Below, piece by piece: positions 10,440 to 19,875 of a stretch of DNA of 64,000 nt; the stretch's first letter is position 1, and every line of letters begins with the position of its first letter. The stretch is from Petaurus breviceps papuanus (taxonomy: Eukaryota; Chordata; Mammalia; Diprotodontia; Petauridae), in the NCBI GenBank assembly GCA_028583685.1, contig JAMXIF010000032.1:4087711-4151710 (forward strand), given 5' to 3'. The notes below the pieces were generated by a model. It did not search any database and had not been told where the DNA came from. It saw nothing but the letters and a program-made list of their open reading frames with translations. A program made the position numbers and the translations under genes.

Positions 10440-10552
10440 ACAGAAGAAGCATGGTGGAGTGGATAGAGACCAAGTCTTGAAGCCAGGAAGAACTGAGTTC
10501 AATCCCACCTCTGTTAAGATCCTGACTGTCTGAACTTTATCTCTCAGTGGTT
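10440..10552 (+). mobile_element. diverged tRNA-SINE fragment
   Basis: Head 'catggtggagtggatagag', then 'gccaggaagaactgagttc', with the core degraded. MIR or MAR1-type. Confidence 0.6.
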
Positions 10553-10649
10553 AACTCATTATTAGCTGCTGAGAAGGCGCTAACTTACATTGATAGGAAA
10601 TTTCCTCACTTGGAAAGTGAGGAAAAGACAGAGGTCCAGCCCTTCCCTA

Positions 10650-11275
10650 TTCCCCTTCACATATTGCTTTCAAAAAACTTACGTTCATTATCACAACCAT
10701 AAAGAGGACGCACTCCCGTTATATTTTGCCTAACAATCACCCAATGGGATGGGTACCACTGGACCACCCTCTGCAGCTCTGAATCAGTCGTAAAAGATTT
10801 AAAATATTCTTCTCCAGAAAGAGAAACCTTTCTTATAAGTGGTTTCTGCAAGAACCTGAGAAATGTTCCTCTTTTAATGCTTATGCAGTTCTCATCTGAT
10901 ATATTACATACCTAATTAGGGCTTGGAAGATAAAAAGGTACACGGGTGCCCTTCGTTTTCCGCACACAAGGTTAGGCCGTGTAAATTAGATGGAACGCCA
11001 TTAATAATCAAGCAAACAAGGTCAGCACCATTGTTCACTGCATTCTTTCCACTTCTATTAGGTTAATTCTACATTTCCCAGGCTCTACAATTGAATAGTG
11101 ATTACTTCGCTAAATACTACATGAGTTTTGACAAAAACAAACCCCGAAGGAATCAAAATAAGTAATTTCTATTCAGCAGAAATCATTTTCAGATTAGTCT
11201 GCGTGCAATATTATACAACCCAATTATGACAATATGCAGACATGTATAATAAATAAGGAATATGAGATCTAACAC
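10650..11275. promoter_or_regulatory. candidate conserved non-coding element (putative enhancer)
   Basis: About 0.6 kb with no recognisable repeat, AT-rich, yet about eight CpGs are retained within 10940-11240 ('cacgggtgccc', 'cttcgttttccgcac', 'aggccgtg', 'gaacgcc', 'cttcgc', 'cccgaagg', 'gcgtgc'). It has homeobox-type TAAT motifs ('attaataatcaag', 'cctaattagg') and a FOX-type 'aagcaaacaag'. CpG retention in a methylated mammalian background suggests constraint. This is inference without an alignment. The open frame at 10657-10851 (minus) has no family match. Confidence 0.5.
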
Positions 11276-11394
11276 AGTCTGAGGTTAGGCAAGAGGAGGT
11301 GAGAAAGCATGTTACACAGAGCAATGGTGAGCTTCCTATCCAGCACACCCGAAAAGTGGCTGGATGTAGCATGAACCACTTTCACCAGTAATGA

Positions 11395-11470
11395 TAGTAG
11401 TAATTATAGTTTACATTTATATAATGCTTTAAAGTTGGCAAAGTGCTTTACACAAATCCCAGTTTTACAC
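11395..11470 (+). mobile_element. long-form CORE-SINE fragment
   Basis: 'catttatataatgctttaaag' type sequence followed by 'aaagtgctttacac'. It is one end of the marsupial CORE-SINE that also occurs at 21440, 36138 and 45945. The rest is missing. Confidence 0.55.
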
Positions 11471-11581
11471 AAAATACAGAAACCATGGGATAAGTCTAAA
11501 CTTCTTTCTGGCTTCTACTTTGCAGTCCCCCAGATTTTCTTATACCCATTAATTTCAAATTCTACAGGAATGTGACATCTG

Positions 11582-11820
11582 CAGCTGGGTGGAGTGTTGG
11601 GCCTGGAGTCAGGAAGATCTGAGTTCAAATCTAGCTGTAGACACTTACTAACTGTATGACCCAGGGCAAGTCACATAATCCTCTTTGCCTCAGTCTCCTC
11701 ATCTGTAAAGTGAGCTGGAGGAGGAAATGGCAAACTAATCCACTGTCTTGGCCAAGAAAACTCCAAACAGGGTCATGAAGGAACAGACACGACTGAAAAA
11801 CAACTGAACCACAACAAAAT
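11582..11820 (+). mobile_element. MAR1-like SINE
   Basis: Head 'gggcctggagtcaggaagat', B box 'gttcaaatc', core, 'gagctggaggaggaaatgg', then RTE-like tail with 'cagacacgactgaaaaac' and a CAACAA-type end. Confidence 0.92.
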
Positions 11821-11942
11821 CCAAACATCCTTCCAGGAGAAACAATAATAATAAATCAAATGAGCATTGCAAAAATGACTTCCAGGACCTTCCAACTTGA
11901 CATTAGTCTTTTAGGGAGGAAGGAAGTTCTCTGGGTACCCTA

Positions 11943-12092
11943 ACATATAATATCAAATGCATGTGTGCACACATTATATATACACATGTGTATATACATA
12001 TATAGCATATATACATGATGTATATAGACACAGAATATATACACACATACATATATGTATACATATATAATCATATATATTTATATTTGATC
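11943..12092. repeat. TA/ATAC-rich microsatellite
   Basis: Degenerate alternating ATATAC, ACACAT and TATATG units. Confidence 0.9.
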
Positions 12093-12160
12093 CTCACATC
12101 AACCTTGTTTGATAGATTATTGCTATACACATTTTATAGATGAAGAAACAACTTTTCAAA
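12093..12160 (-). mobile_element. CORE-SINE fragment
   Basis: 'tttgatcctcacatcaacc' and 'cattttatagatgaagaaac' match the minus-strand CORE-SINE landmark order. Interrupted by the next SINE. Confidence 0.6.
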
Positions 12161-12179
12161 AATCTATCTAGCTATACAT

Positions 12180-12424
12180 TAAAGCAGCTAAGTGGCACAG
12201 TAAATAAGTGCCAGACCTGGAGTCAGGAAGACTCATCTTTGTGAGCTCAAATCTAGTCTCAGACACTTACTAGCTGTGTGACCCTGGGCAAGTCACTTAA
12301 CCCTGTTTGCCTCAGTTTCCTTATCTGTAAAATGTACTAGAGAAGGAATAGCAAACCACTTCAGTGTCTTTGCCAAGAAAACCCCAAATGCAATCACAAA
12401 GAGTCTGAAACAACTGAACAGCAC
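12180..12424 (+). mobile_element. MAR1-like SINE
   Basis: Head 'agcagctaagtggcacag', core 'gctgtgtgaccctgggcaag', 'gcctcagtttccttatctg', tail 'ttgccaagaaaaccccaaat', ending 'ctgaacagcac'. The tail is more diverged than in the younger copies. Confidence 0.92.
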
Positions 12425-12645
12425 AGGGTTATTATGAAGATCAAATGAGATAATATTTGGAAAGCACTTAACACAGGGCCTGCCACAGGGTAGGTGCTTA
12501 ATAAAAGTTTCTTGCCATCCTATTTATCTACCCATCTTTCAAGGACCTGCTCTGTCCCTCCTAGCCAGTGTCAGAGATATAACTCGGACCCTTATCTCCT
12601 ATTCTAGTGCCCTTCTTATTACACTATTCTCTTGAGAGAAGAAAT
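12425..12645. mobile_element. CORE-SINE/L2-type end plus MIR fragment
   Basis: 12425-12520 contains 'gatcaaatgagataatattt' and 'gtaggtgcttaataaaag', an L2-type 3' end shared with CORE-SINEs. 12550-12640 reads as a minus-strand MIR head. Confidence 0.55.
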
Positions 12646-13084
12646 ATGAAGGGAAGTCACATTCGGAATTTGTTCCCTGGTATGGACATTCCCTAAATTT
12701 CTTATAGACCCTATTTTTAAGGAATAGAGTCTGAGTCCACAATGTACTCTTTTCTACTACCCACTCCTACTGAACATTCTCCTTAGCAGTAGCTACTAAA
12801 TATCCCCATGACTGATTTACCTTAATCTCTGAAGAGGGTATATTTTCCTGGGGGAGAGAGTGCTGTTGTCATGGACAGAATGAACAATACCTAGAATAGG
12901 GAGTCAGTTAGGGACTCTAAAATGCTTCCTCTCATCTCATCCCCTACTTCTTAAATTCCTTTGGAACAAAGAGTCTTCTCTTCCATAATGAAATAGTCAG
13001 ATGACAACCACAAAAATCCTACTGGGAGAGAGTCTGTGACTTGGGTATACACTAAGACATTATTAACTAAAGTTAGAGTCTTTC
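12646..13084. other. unassigned sequence
   Basis: No repeat or gene recognised. Confidence 0.35.
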
Positions 13085-13475
13085 TGAAGATCATGTTCTA
13101 TTAAAGCAGAGAAATCATTGGGCACCAAGAATTTCATAGCAGAGCTTTTTGTGGTAGCAAAGAAATGGAAACAATGTAGATGCTGATCGATTGGGGAATG
13201 ACTAAATAAACTGTGGTATATGATTGCAGTGGCATATGACTGTACAATAAGAAATAATGAACAGGAAGACTCAAAAGAACCATTAGGAAAGACATATGAA
13301 TTTATGCAGAGTGAAGTAATCAGAACCAGGAAGCTAATATTCATCATGGCTACAATAATTTAAACAGAAGGGGACAAAAGAAACTGGATATTGTGTAAAC
13401 ATAATGATAAAACTTGGTTATGGAGTTGAGGAAATATACCCTCTCACCCCTTCTTTGCAAAGGTGGAGGAGTGTC
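13085..13475 (+). mobile_element. L1 3' end fragment
   Basis: Carries the end-of-ORF2 landmarks of marsupial L1: 'gattggggaatgactaaata', 'ctgtggtatatgattg', 'gcagagtgaagtaatcagaa' and 'accaggaagc', then a 3'-UTR-like 'ccctctcaccccttctttg'. It is 5'-truncated, non-coding and old. Confidence 0.75.
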
Positions 13476-14530
13476 TTTCAGACATCTCAAACTAGATTCC
13501 ACTAGGCATCTTAAACTAAATATGTCCCAAGCAGACCTTATTTTCTTTCCCCCTAAACCCTCCCTCAACCCTGCTTCCTACTTTCTCTATTACTATAGAG
13601 GAAAACACCATCTTCTCAGTCCCTCAGGCTTGCAGCCTAGGAGTTATTCTTAACTCCTCACTATCTCTCACTCTTCCTATCCAACCTGCATCTCTCGAAT
13701 ACACCCTCTTTTCTTCTCTGACACAGCCAGCACTCTAGTGCAGGCCCTCATCACCTCAGGCCTAAACTATTGCAATAGTCTGCCTTAAATGGCACCCCAT
13801 TCTAATCCATCCTTCATTCTGCCACTGAAGTGATTTTCCTAAAGTACAGGTCCTGTCATGTCACCCTCTACTCTGTAAATACCAGTGATTTCCCGTTGCC
13901 TTCAGGAGTAAAAACAAAATGCTCTGTTTGGTATTCAAAACCCTTCATAACCTACCCCTTCTGCCTTTGTAGTCTTCTTATACATTATCCCCCAATACAT
14001 ACTGCAATCCAGTGATACTTGTCTCCTGGACTTTGCATCTCTCAGCAGGCATTTTTTTCTTGGCTTTTTGGAGGGCAATTGGGGTTAAGTGACTTGCCCA
14101 AAGTCACACGGCTAATGTGTCAAGCATCTGAGGTCCTCCTGACTCCAGGACCAGTGCTCTATTCACTGTGCCACCTAGCCACTCCCACCAGGCATTTTCT
14201 TTAGCTGTTCCTCATGCCTGGAAGGCTCTCCCTCCTCTGCTCTACCTATGGACCTCTCTGGTTTCTTTTAAGTCCCAACTAAAATCCCATTTTCTAAAGG
14301 AAGTCTTCCCCAACCCCTTTCAATTGTAATGTGCTCCCTCTATTACTTATTTACTATTTGTCCTGCATGTAGCTTGTTTTGCATACATTTGTCTACATGT
14401 TATCTTCTGCATTAGATCATTAGCTCCTTGAGGGCAGGGACTGTCTTTTGTCCCCCTTTCTTATCCCCAACCTTAGAACAGTGTTTGGCACATAATAGGC
14501 ACTTAATAAATTCTTATTGATTAATTGAAA
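13476..14530 (+). mobile_element. L2 LINE 3' half, interrupted by a SINE
   Basis: Ordered L2 landmarks: 'atctcaaactagattcc', 'gcctaggagttattcttaac', 'cctaaactattgcaatag', 'ttttcctaaagtacaggtc', then 'ctccttgagggcagggact' and the terminus 'aggcacttaataaattc'. This is the end of ORF2 and the 3' UTR. The reading frame is decayed. A WSINE1-like copy lies at 14056-14188. Confidence 0.9.
14056..14188 (-). mobile_element. WSINE1-like SINE with exact target-site duplication
   Basis: Reverse copy inside the L2: 'ggagggcaattggggttaag', 'ccaaagtcacacgg', head complement ending 'cacctagccactcc'. Exact 10-bp duplication 'caggcatttt' at 14046-14055 and 14189-14198. Confidence 0.95.
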
Positions 14531-14860
14531 TGCTGAAAATATTCTTTGAAACAACTGGTAAATTTAGGTTGATTTTGCTGAACTGATATTTTGTTTCTTT
14601 TTCTCTCTCCTTTTTATATTTTTACTATGAGGAATAGCTACCTGGGTAGACTAGAGGGAAGGATATAAAAACCAAGAGAAACTCCAGAGATGGAACCCTA
14701 GAATGCAGCAAATCTATCCCAAACCCAAAGTTATAACCCTAGACGATGATGGATGAACATGAAGTAAAAAAAAATGTATCAACATTCTGGAAAAATTTAA
14801 AAATGAGCTCTGGGCACCTAAAGATTTTGATTAGACATTAAGAAGGTGAAGGGAAGAATC
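14531..14860. other. unassigned sequence
   Basis: T-rich then A-rich non-coding DNA. 14590-14790 has the feel of an L1 3' UTR but I cannot prove it. Confidence 0.3.
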
Positions 14861-14864
14861 CTCA

Positions 14865-15312
14865 GGAGTTGGGAAGAGTTGCATAGTGAGAAAGAGGAGA
14901 CTGCAAAGGCCTGAGACAAACCGGTCCTACTGCACAATCCTTCCTGGGGCCAGCCCTGCTGGTGGAGCATTTCCAGGTTTGGGATGGAGTTGGATGTATT
15001 CCTTTGTGCTGCTCATTTGGGAAACAGCGCGGCAGAATGGATTCCTGGCCTCCCTGTTGCCTGCTAAGGCAATGAAGAGAAAGTAGAGAAGCTGGCATTG
15101 TGCTGCAGTGTTGGGGTGGGCCAGATTGTAGTAATTGCCAGTATGTTGCTGCAGCCAAGCAAACAACAGTGCCTTGCAAATGTGCTTCGATGGAGCTTGC
15201 CAAAGAGAACAAAGACAGCCCTGATGTTCCCCCTGCCTTTCATGTTAGGGGACATGTTGCCTGATAAATTACAGTGGCATCCCTTTCCAGGATCTACCTA
15301 ATGATTTGACAA
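14865..15312. promoter_or_regulatory. candidate conserved non-coding element
   Basis: About 450 bp with no recognisable repeat and balanced base composition. It contains a dense run of factor-like words: 'gccaagcaaacaacag' (FOX), 'ccttgcaaatgtgc' (octamer-like), 'agaacaaagacag' (SOX), 'gtagtaattgcc' (homeobox), plus 'aaaccggtcc' and 'cagcgcggcag' CpGs. Open frames on both strands (up to 116 codons) share the block, but none has a recognisable domain. Enhancer function is inference. Confidence 0.4.
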
Positions 15313-15559
15313 CCTGAAGGAAAAGAAAGGGGGGGGGGCACTCCACAGCATCCTTTTAGCTTAGCATATTCCAAAGAGATGAACAGAAAATGGTTTGCCC
15401 TAGCCATACTATTACATGGCCCTGTGAGTACACAGGCAATTCAGGTATGCCATCTGGGGGCAAATTAATTTGTTCCTGCTACCCCAAGCCATTGTCCTAC
15501 TTTCTTGTCCATGAACATTTAATACATTATTTTTTGCTAAATATGTAACAGAACATTTA

Positions 15560-15898
15560 AACAAGTCAAGTCGACGAGCATTTATGAAGTACCTACTTAT
15601 CTGAGTACTGTGCTAAAGACCAAGAGTGCAAAGAAAGGCAAAACCATGGTCCTTGCCCTTGAGAAACTCATGTTGTTGCTCATCCTTCCTTCTTGAAGAG
15701 GGCCAATGACATCAGAAGGGGGATGTCTTGATTTTCAAATGAATTGGATTTAAGCGAGGGAAAGCTGTGCAAAATTATCAGCCTCACTCTCTCCTCCAGT
15801 CATTGGAGTCCAGTAGCAAGACATAGGTCGGGTGATTGCCCCAGGTGCAGTGGGAGACCTTCCAAGGAACTCATGGTCTAATGGGAATTATCATATCC
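15560..15898 (-). mobile_element. L2 3' end split by the approximately 200-bp repeat
   Basis: Plus strand: 'gagcatttatgaagtacct', 'ccttgcccttgagaaactca', then after the insertion 'aaggaactcatggtctaatg'. The two L2 halves join exactly across the inserted repeat. Confidence 0.8.
15673..15867 (-). repeat. approximately 200-bp interspersed repeat, copy B, with target-site duplication
   Basis: Reverse copy: begins 'ttgttgctcatccttcc' (complement of the CAACAA end), then 'gagggccaatgacatcag', 'gatgtcttgattttcaaatg', and ends near 'gtgggagacctt'. The 8-bp 'aactcatg' at 15665-15672 and 15868-15875 duplicates L2 sequence. This fixes the limits at about 195 bp and shows retroposition. Confidence 0.8.
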
Positions 15899-15902
15899 AC
15901 TG

Positions 15903-16068
15903 GGTTTAGTCAAGAACAAGAATTTGAATCTTAGCTTTGCTACCTGTCACTCATGTGACCTTGGACAAGGCACTTTACTCCTCTGCTCCTCAATACCCTT
16001 ACCTGTAAAATGAGAGCAGGGGGCTAGATGACCTCTAAGGTCCTTTCTAAATCTTTTACCCTATAGTT
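15903..16068 (+). mobile_element. MIR/THER1-like CORE-SINE
   Basis: Core 'actcatgtgaccttggacaa', 'cttacctgtaaaatgagag', tail 'gctagatgacctctaaggtc'. Confidence 0.85.
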
Positions 16069-16560
16069 CATTTCCTGGTGGTAGGGCACTGATCTTAGCA
16101 GGAGAAGTCTCATGTGGGATCCTGTGAGATCTTCCCGGTTCTACACTTCTTCTAACTTTGGAGGATTTCGTTTGGGGCATCCTCATGCCTCTGCCTTCTC
16201 TGTTTCCAGGACCAATGGCTTGAATAGAAACCCTAAATACATCTTTGTTGGCTAAATAAATGTATGATGGATTCTTGGTGCATACCGGTAATCTAGCACC
16301 GACACATAATACTGACCTCGGTCTTCACTGATGTTTCTGATGTCTAAATCCCTCGTTACCAGCAAAGATTCAGAGGTTGTTTGTGGGAGCAGGGGTAGAG
16401 AATGGAGGGGAAGCAGGAATATATTCCCTGTGTTACTCAACTGCTGCCTGAAAGGGTAGAAATATACCAAAATGAAACGGGCTAATTTGGCAAGTTGTGA
16501 GGTCTTCTTCGTAAGAGGTCTTCAAGCAAAAACTTATGTAGTTTCTGAAGGGGATCTCTG
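16069..16560. other. unassigned block with a CpG-retaining core
   Basis: 16280-16360 keeps several CpGs ('accggtaatc', 'caccgacac', 'cctcggtc', 'cctcgttacc') in a CpG-poor neighbourhood. A 72-codon minus frame (16252-16470) includes EDRGQYYVSVLDYR, but no splice acceptor fits, so coding is not claimed. It may be a small conserved element. Confidence 0.3.
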
Positions 16561-16564
16561 AGTC

Positions 16565-16702
16565 TGTTCTGGGTACAAACCCAGACTTGGCTATTTGATG
16601 CCTGTGGGTCATCAGGAAAATAATTTCTTCTCTCTGGATTCATTTCATCATCTATAAAATGGGGTGGGATGGGAGTGTGTGGACTAGATCAGGGATCATT
16701 GT
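16565..16702 (+). mobile_element. MIR/THER1-like CORE-SINE
   Basis: Degraded core, 'tttcatcatctataaaatgg', and tail 'gtgtggactagatcagg'. Confidence 0.65.
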
Positions 16703-17453
16703 ATTGAAAAAAAATATTAAAAAATCATTCCTAGCTCATGAGTTGTACAAAAGCAGGTTTCTGGTCCAGTTGCTTTACCCCTAAACTAGATGATCCATAT
16801 AGACCCTTACAGGCGTCTATATTAATAAATGTTTGTTGATCGGTTGATTCCAGCTTTCCCTCATGTGATCTATTTTTTTAAGGACTCCTTCCATAGTTTT
16901 CACCAGACTGTCAAAGGGGTCCATGGCACATGGCTGAGGAAGGTAGATGATATGAATAGTTAAAACAAAAAGGTAATGGAGTGTCTTCCTGATGTTTTTT
17001 AAACTCGGTTAGTTCCTCAAACACTGTTTTAGAGTCTTTTTCATTGTGTTGGTGGTTCCACTTTCTAAATAAGTGCTGAGACTGAATTTGACCACTGCAA
17101 GTTATTTATTAGGGAAGGCAGAGCATTCAAGGTTCCAATCAGTGAACAAGGGGATTGCAATAAGTAGCTTTTCCTGATTCTATGTGTTGCGAGCCAACCT
17201 TGTGGAACAATAGTTGCACTGGAATTGAACAAGCAGCTCCAAGCGAAGCCAGAATGTGAAGGAGAAAAGCACTGGCTCCTCCAGACACCTGCCAACACCT
17301 TTGCTCTGGTGCACAGTGTGGATCTTAGCAGAAGGAAAGCCTGACCTAAGATCCTGGGGGGACTGGACTGAGTGAAGTTCCAGAGTGACGCAAGGAAGAG
17401 AGAGTTTAGCCTATATCAAGTATTTAGATTCTAGCCTATCACTTTGTCTAGGC
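16703..17453. other. mostly unassigned; L2 end and hAT scrap
   Basis: 16805-16850 resembles an L2 terminus ('ttaataaatgtttgttgatc'). 16873-16930 ('ccatagttttcaccagactg', 'aaaggggtccatgg') matches the 3' arm of the hAT-like element at 17454-17783. The remainder, including 17100-17340, is not assigned. Confidence 0.45.
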
Positions 17454-17783
17454 CAGAATTCTAGGGTCTGTGAACTTACTTATGTGTGTGTGCTTATATA
17501 TCCATATATACACACACAATATATGTTATATATTATACATCATACATTTATATAGACCTATACATACATATATACACACATATATACATGTAGTAGATTA
17601 CATGTATACATTTAATATATGTAGAGACAGAATGAGAGAGAGAACTATATTTCAATATGATTGATTTGCTTTGTAAACTAATGTTTTATGGATTTAAAAA
17701 CATTATTCTGAGAAGAACTTCCTCCATAGTTTTCACTAGATTGTCAGATGGGTCCATGTCATAAAACAGGTTCATAATCCTTG
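17454..17783 (+). mobile_element. non-autonomous hAT-like element with TA microsatellite
   Basis: Left end 'ggccagaattctagggtctg', internal 'atttcaatatgattgatttg', right arm 'aaaaacattattctgagaag' and 'tcagatgggtccatgtcata'. The same family as 49906-50317. The centre (17485-17630) has become a TA/CA microsatellite. No transposase is encoded. Confidence 0.6.
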
Positions 17784-17934
17784 GAATATATGAATATTCT
17801 CTGGCTGAATTAAAAGCATCCACTGGCTTAAGTATAATGACCGACATCTGTGTAGAAAGACAAAAACCCTACAGGCATATCAAGTGCAACATGTCTAAAA
17901 TAACACTAATATATTCTGTTAAGCTTTACCTGTA

Positions 17935-18890
17935 CAGAACATTTCCAGTAACTTCCCTCCATTTCTGACCATGGTACTGACAGCCTTCCATTCACCCAGG
18001 CTGATAATTTCAGCAGCATCTCCAGTTTTTCTCATTCGTCCACTCTATCAGACTACTTGGCAAATCCTGTCTAATTCTACCTTCTCCATCAGGTTTTAGC
18101 TCCGTCTCCTTCTTTACACTCTCATGGTTACCACCCTATTCCAGACCACTAATATCTCCTGACTGGGCTCCTAATTGATCTCCAGTTTCCATTGTACCCC
18201 CTCTCCAATCCAAACTCCACACAACTGCCAAAATGATCTTCCTAAAGAACAAGTCTGACCATGTCGCTTGATTGCTCAGGAGGTCCAGGTGGCTGTTTCT
18301 CACCTCCAGGCATTTAAAACTCTTTACAGTCTGCCTGCCACCTTGATTTTCATAGTGATTATATATTACTTCCCCTCACATACTCTATCTTCCAACCAAA
18401 CCAGCCCCCTTGTTGTTTCACACTCATGACATTCCATTTCTAGTCTTCATGGCTTGGCACAGGCTGTCATTCATGGCTACAGTGTCCTCCCTGTTCATCA
18501 TCAGCCCTTCAAATTTTATTCAAGTGCCAAGTCTCCTCCAAAAGACTCCTGATTAATCCTGGATTGCTTTGTTTTTTGTTTTTGTTTGTTTTTACTTTTT
18601 GGAGGGGGGAAGGCAGGGCAATTGGGATTAAGTGACTTGCCCAAGGTCACACAACTAACAAGTGTAAAGTGTCTGAAGCCACATTTGAACTCAGGTCCTC
18701 CTGACTTCAGGGCCAGTGCTCTATTCACTGTACCACCTAGCTGCCCCTGTATTTTTTTAAAGTATATTTTGTATTTACTTTTTTGTGCACATGCTTTCCT
18801 TTTCCCTCCCCTGCTCCAGGACAATGTGCATTGCACAGTGCTTAGTCCATAGTAAATACTTAATTAATGATGTTTGAATGACTCAAAGTT
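17935..18890 (+). mobile_element. L2 LINE 3' half, interrupted by a SINE
   Basis: L2 landmarks in order: 'aaatcctgtctaattctacc', 'atggttaccaccctattcc', 'tctcctgactgggctcctaa', 'ctgaccatgtcgcttgattg', then, after a SINE, 'gcacagtgcttagtccatag' and 'gtaaatacttaattaatg' terminus. Reading frame decayed. Confidence 0.85.
18594..18747 (-). mobile_element. WSINE1-like SINE
   Basis: Reverse copy: 'ggcagggcaattgggattaa', 'gcccaaggtcacacaac', 'tttgaactcaggtcctcctg', head complement 'cacctagctgcccc'. It sits in a T-rich L2 spacer, so the target-site duplication is not resolvable. Confidence 0.93.
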
Positions 18891-19240
18891 CCAGATTCTA
18901 ATTCTAACTCAACCATTAACTAACTTCGTGATGTGGCTAAGTCACTCCACTTCTTGAGGTCCAAAGCCCTTCTTCTATGTGCTTTCCGAGGTGGAAAAGA
19001 TACAATCCTTGGCCTCAGAGTGTTTATAATCAAGAAGGGGCATACACAAACTACAAGAATGTCCTTTTAAACTTTTCAAAGAGTCATTTGACCTTTCCAA
19101 TAACCCTGTGAGATACAGAGGGGAAAGATTATTGTTTGCATTTAGCAGATGAGGAAATTGAAGCATTGAGAGTTGAAATGACTTGTCCAAGGTTACACAG
19201 TGAGTTACTGACAAAACCAAGAGTAAAATCTAAGTTCCTC
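18885..19240. mobile_element. MIR and L2 fragments
   Basis: 18885-18965 is a plus MIR head/core remnant. 18985-19060 is a minus L2 terminus ('ttggcctcagagtgtttata'). 19060-19240 is a minus MIR ('gcagatgaggaaattgaagc', 'cttgtccaaggttacacag'). Confidence 0.6.
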
Positions 19241-19875
19241 AATTCTTTGCTCTGTGCTCTTTCTCCTTCATTAATAATCCTAAAAAGTTACATAGACTTA
19301 TTCACACCATCTCCTTTCCACCAACTAATTTCTCAGTTCTCTTCAATCCAGCTTCCATCCCACCATACTCCAAGGTCATTAATGGCCTCATCACCAAACC
19401 CAATGTTCTGCCCTCCACTATCTACCTTATTTTAAAGTTCTGATTGTCCTCGCCCTCTACATAATGTTTTTGAAAATCTTGACTTTGATAATCCCTTAGC
19501 TTTTGTTCAATTGTATTCTTTGAGTTCTCCCTCTCTGAAAATTTCTACTCCTTCACTCATTCTTCCTCTTTTTCCTTATTTTTAAACACTGGTGTCCCCC
19601 AAGTCCCTATCCTTGGCCCTCTTTTCTAGTCTAGTCTTACTTTCTCCCTTGTGAATCTCATTCATTTCTGTGCTTTCAATGATCACCTCCATACAGATGT
19701 GAAATTTACCAGTCTCCTATTTCCAGTTGCTTGTTGAATATTAGCACTACATGTTCTACCAGCGCTTCAAACTCAAAACTTCCAATATGTAATTGATCAT
19801 CATCGTTTATCTATAAACTTTCCTTGTTCCTAAGTTCCCTGTTTCGTTTCTGGACAGTTGTTTATGTTATTGTCA
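19241..19875 (+). mobile_element. L2 LINE reverse-transcriptase fragment
   Basis: Sense-strand L2 ORF2 debris. 'ggtgtcccccaagtccctat' encodes GVPQVPILGPLF-like residues, matching the conserved RT GVPQG..LGPLLF block. 'cacctccatacagatg' corresponds to the YADDTQ neighbourhood. The frame is broken by many changes. Confidence 0.7.

Noticed and set aside
14865-15212. 116-codon minus frame as an exon
   Set aside because: Another long frame overlaps it in each orientation and none shows a domain. Left as a non-coding candidate.
17470-17664. Tyr/Ile/His-rich frame
   Set aside because: Translation of a TA/CA microsatellite inside a hAT-like element.
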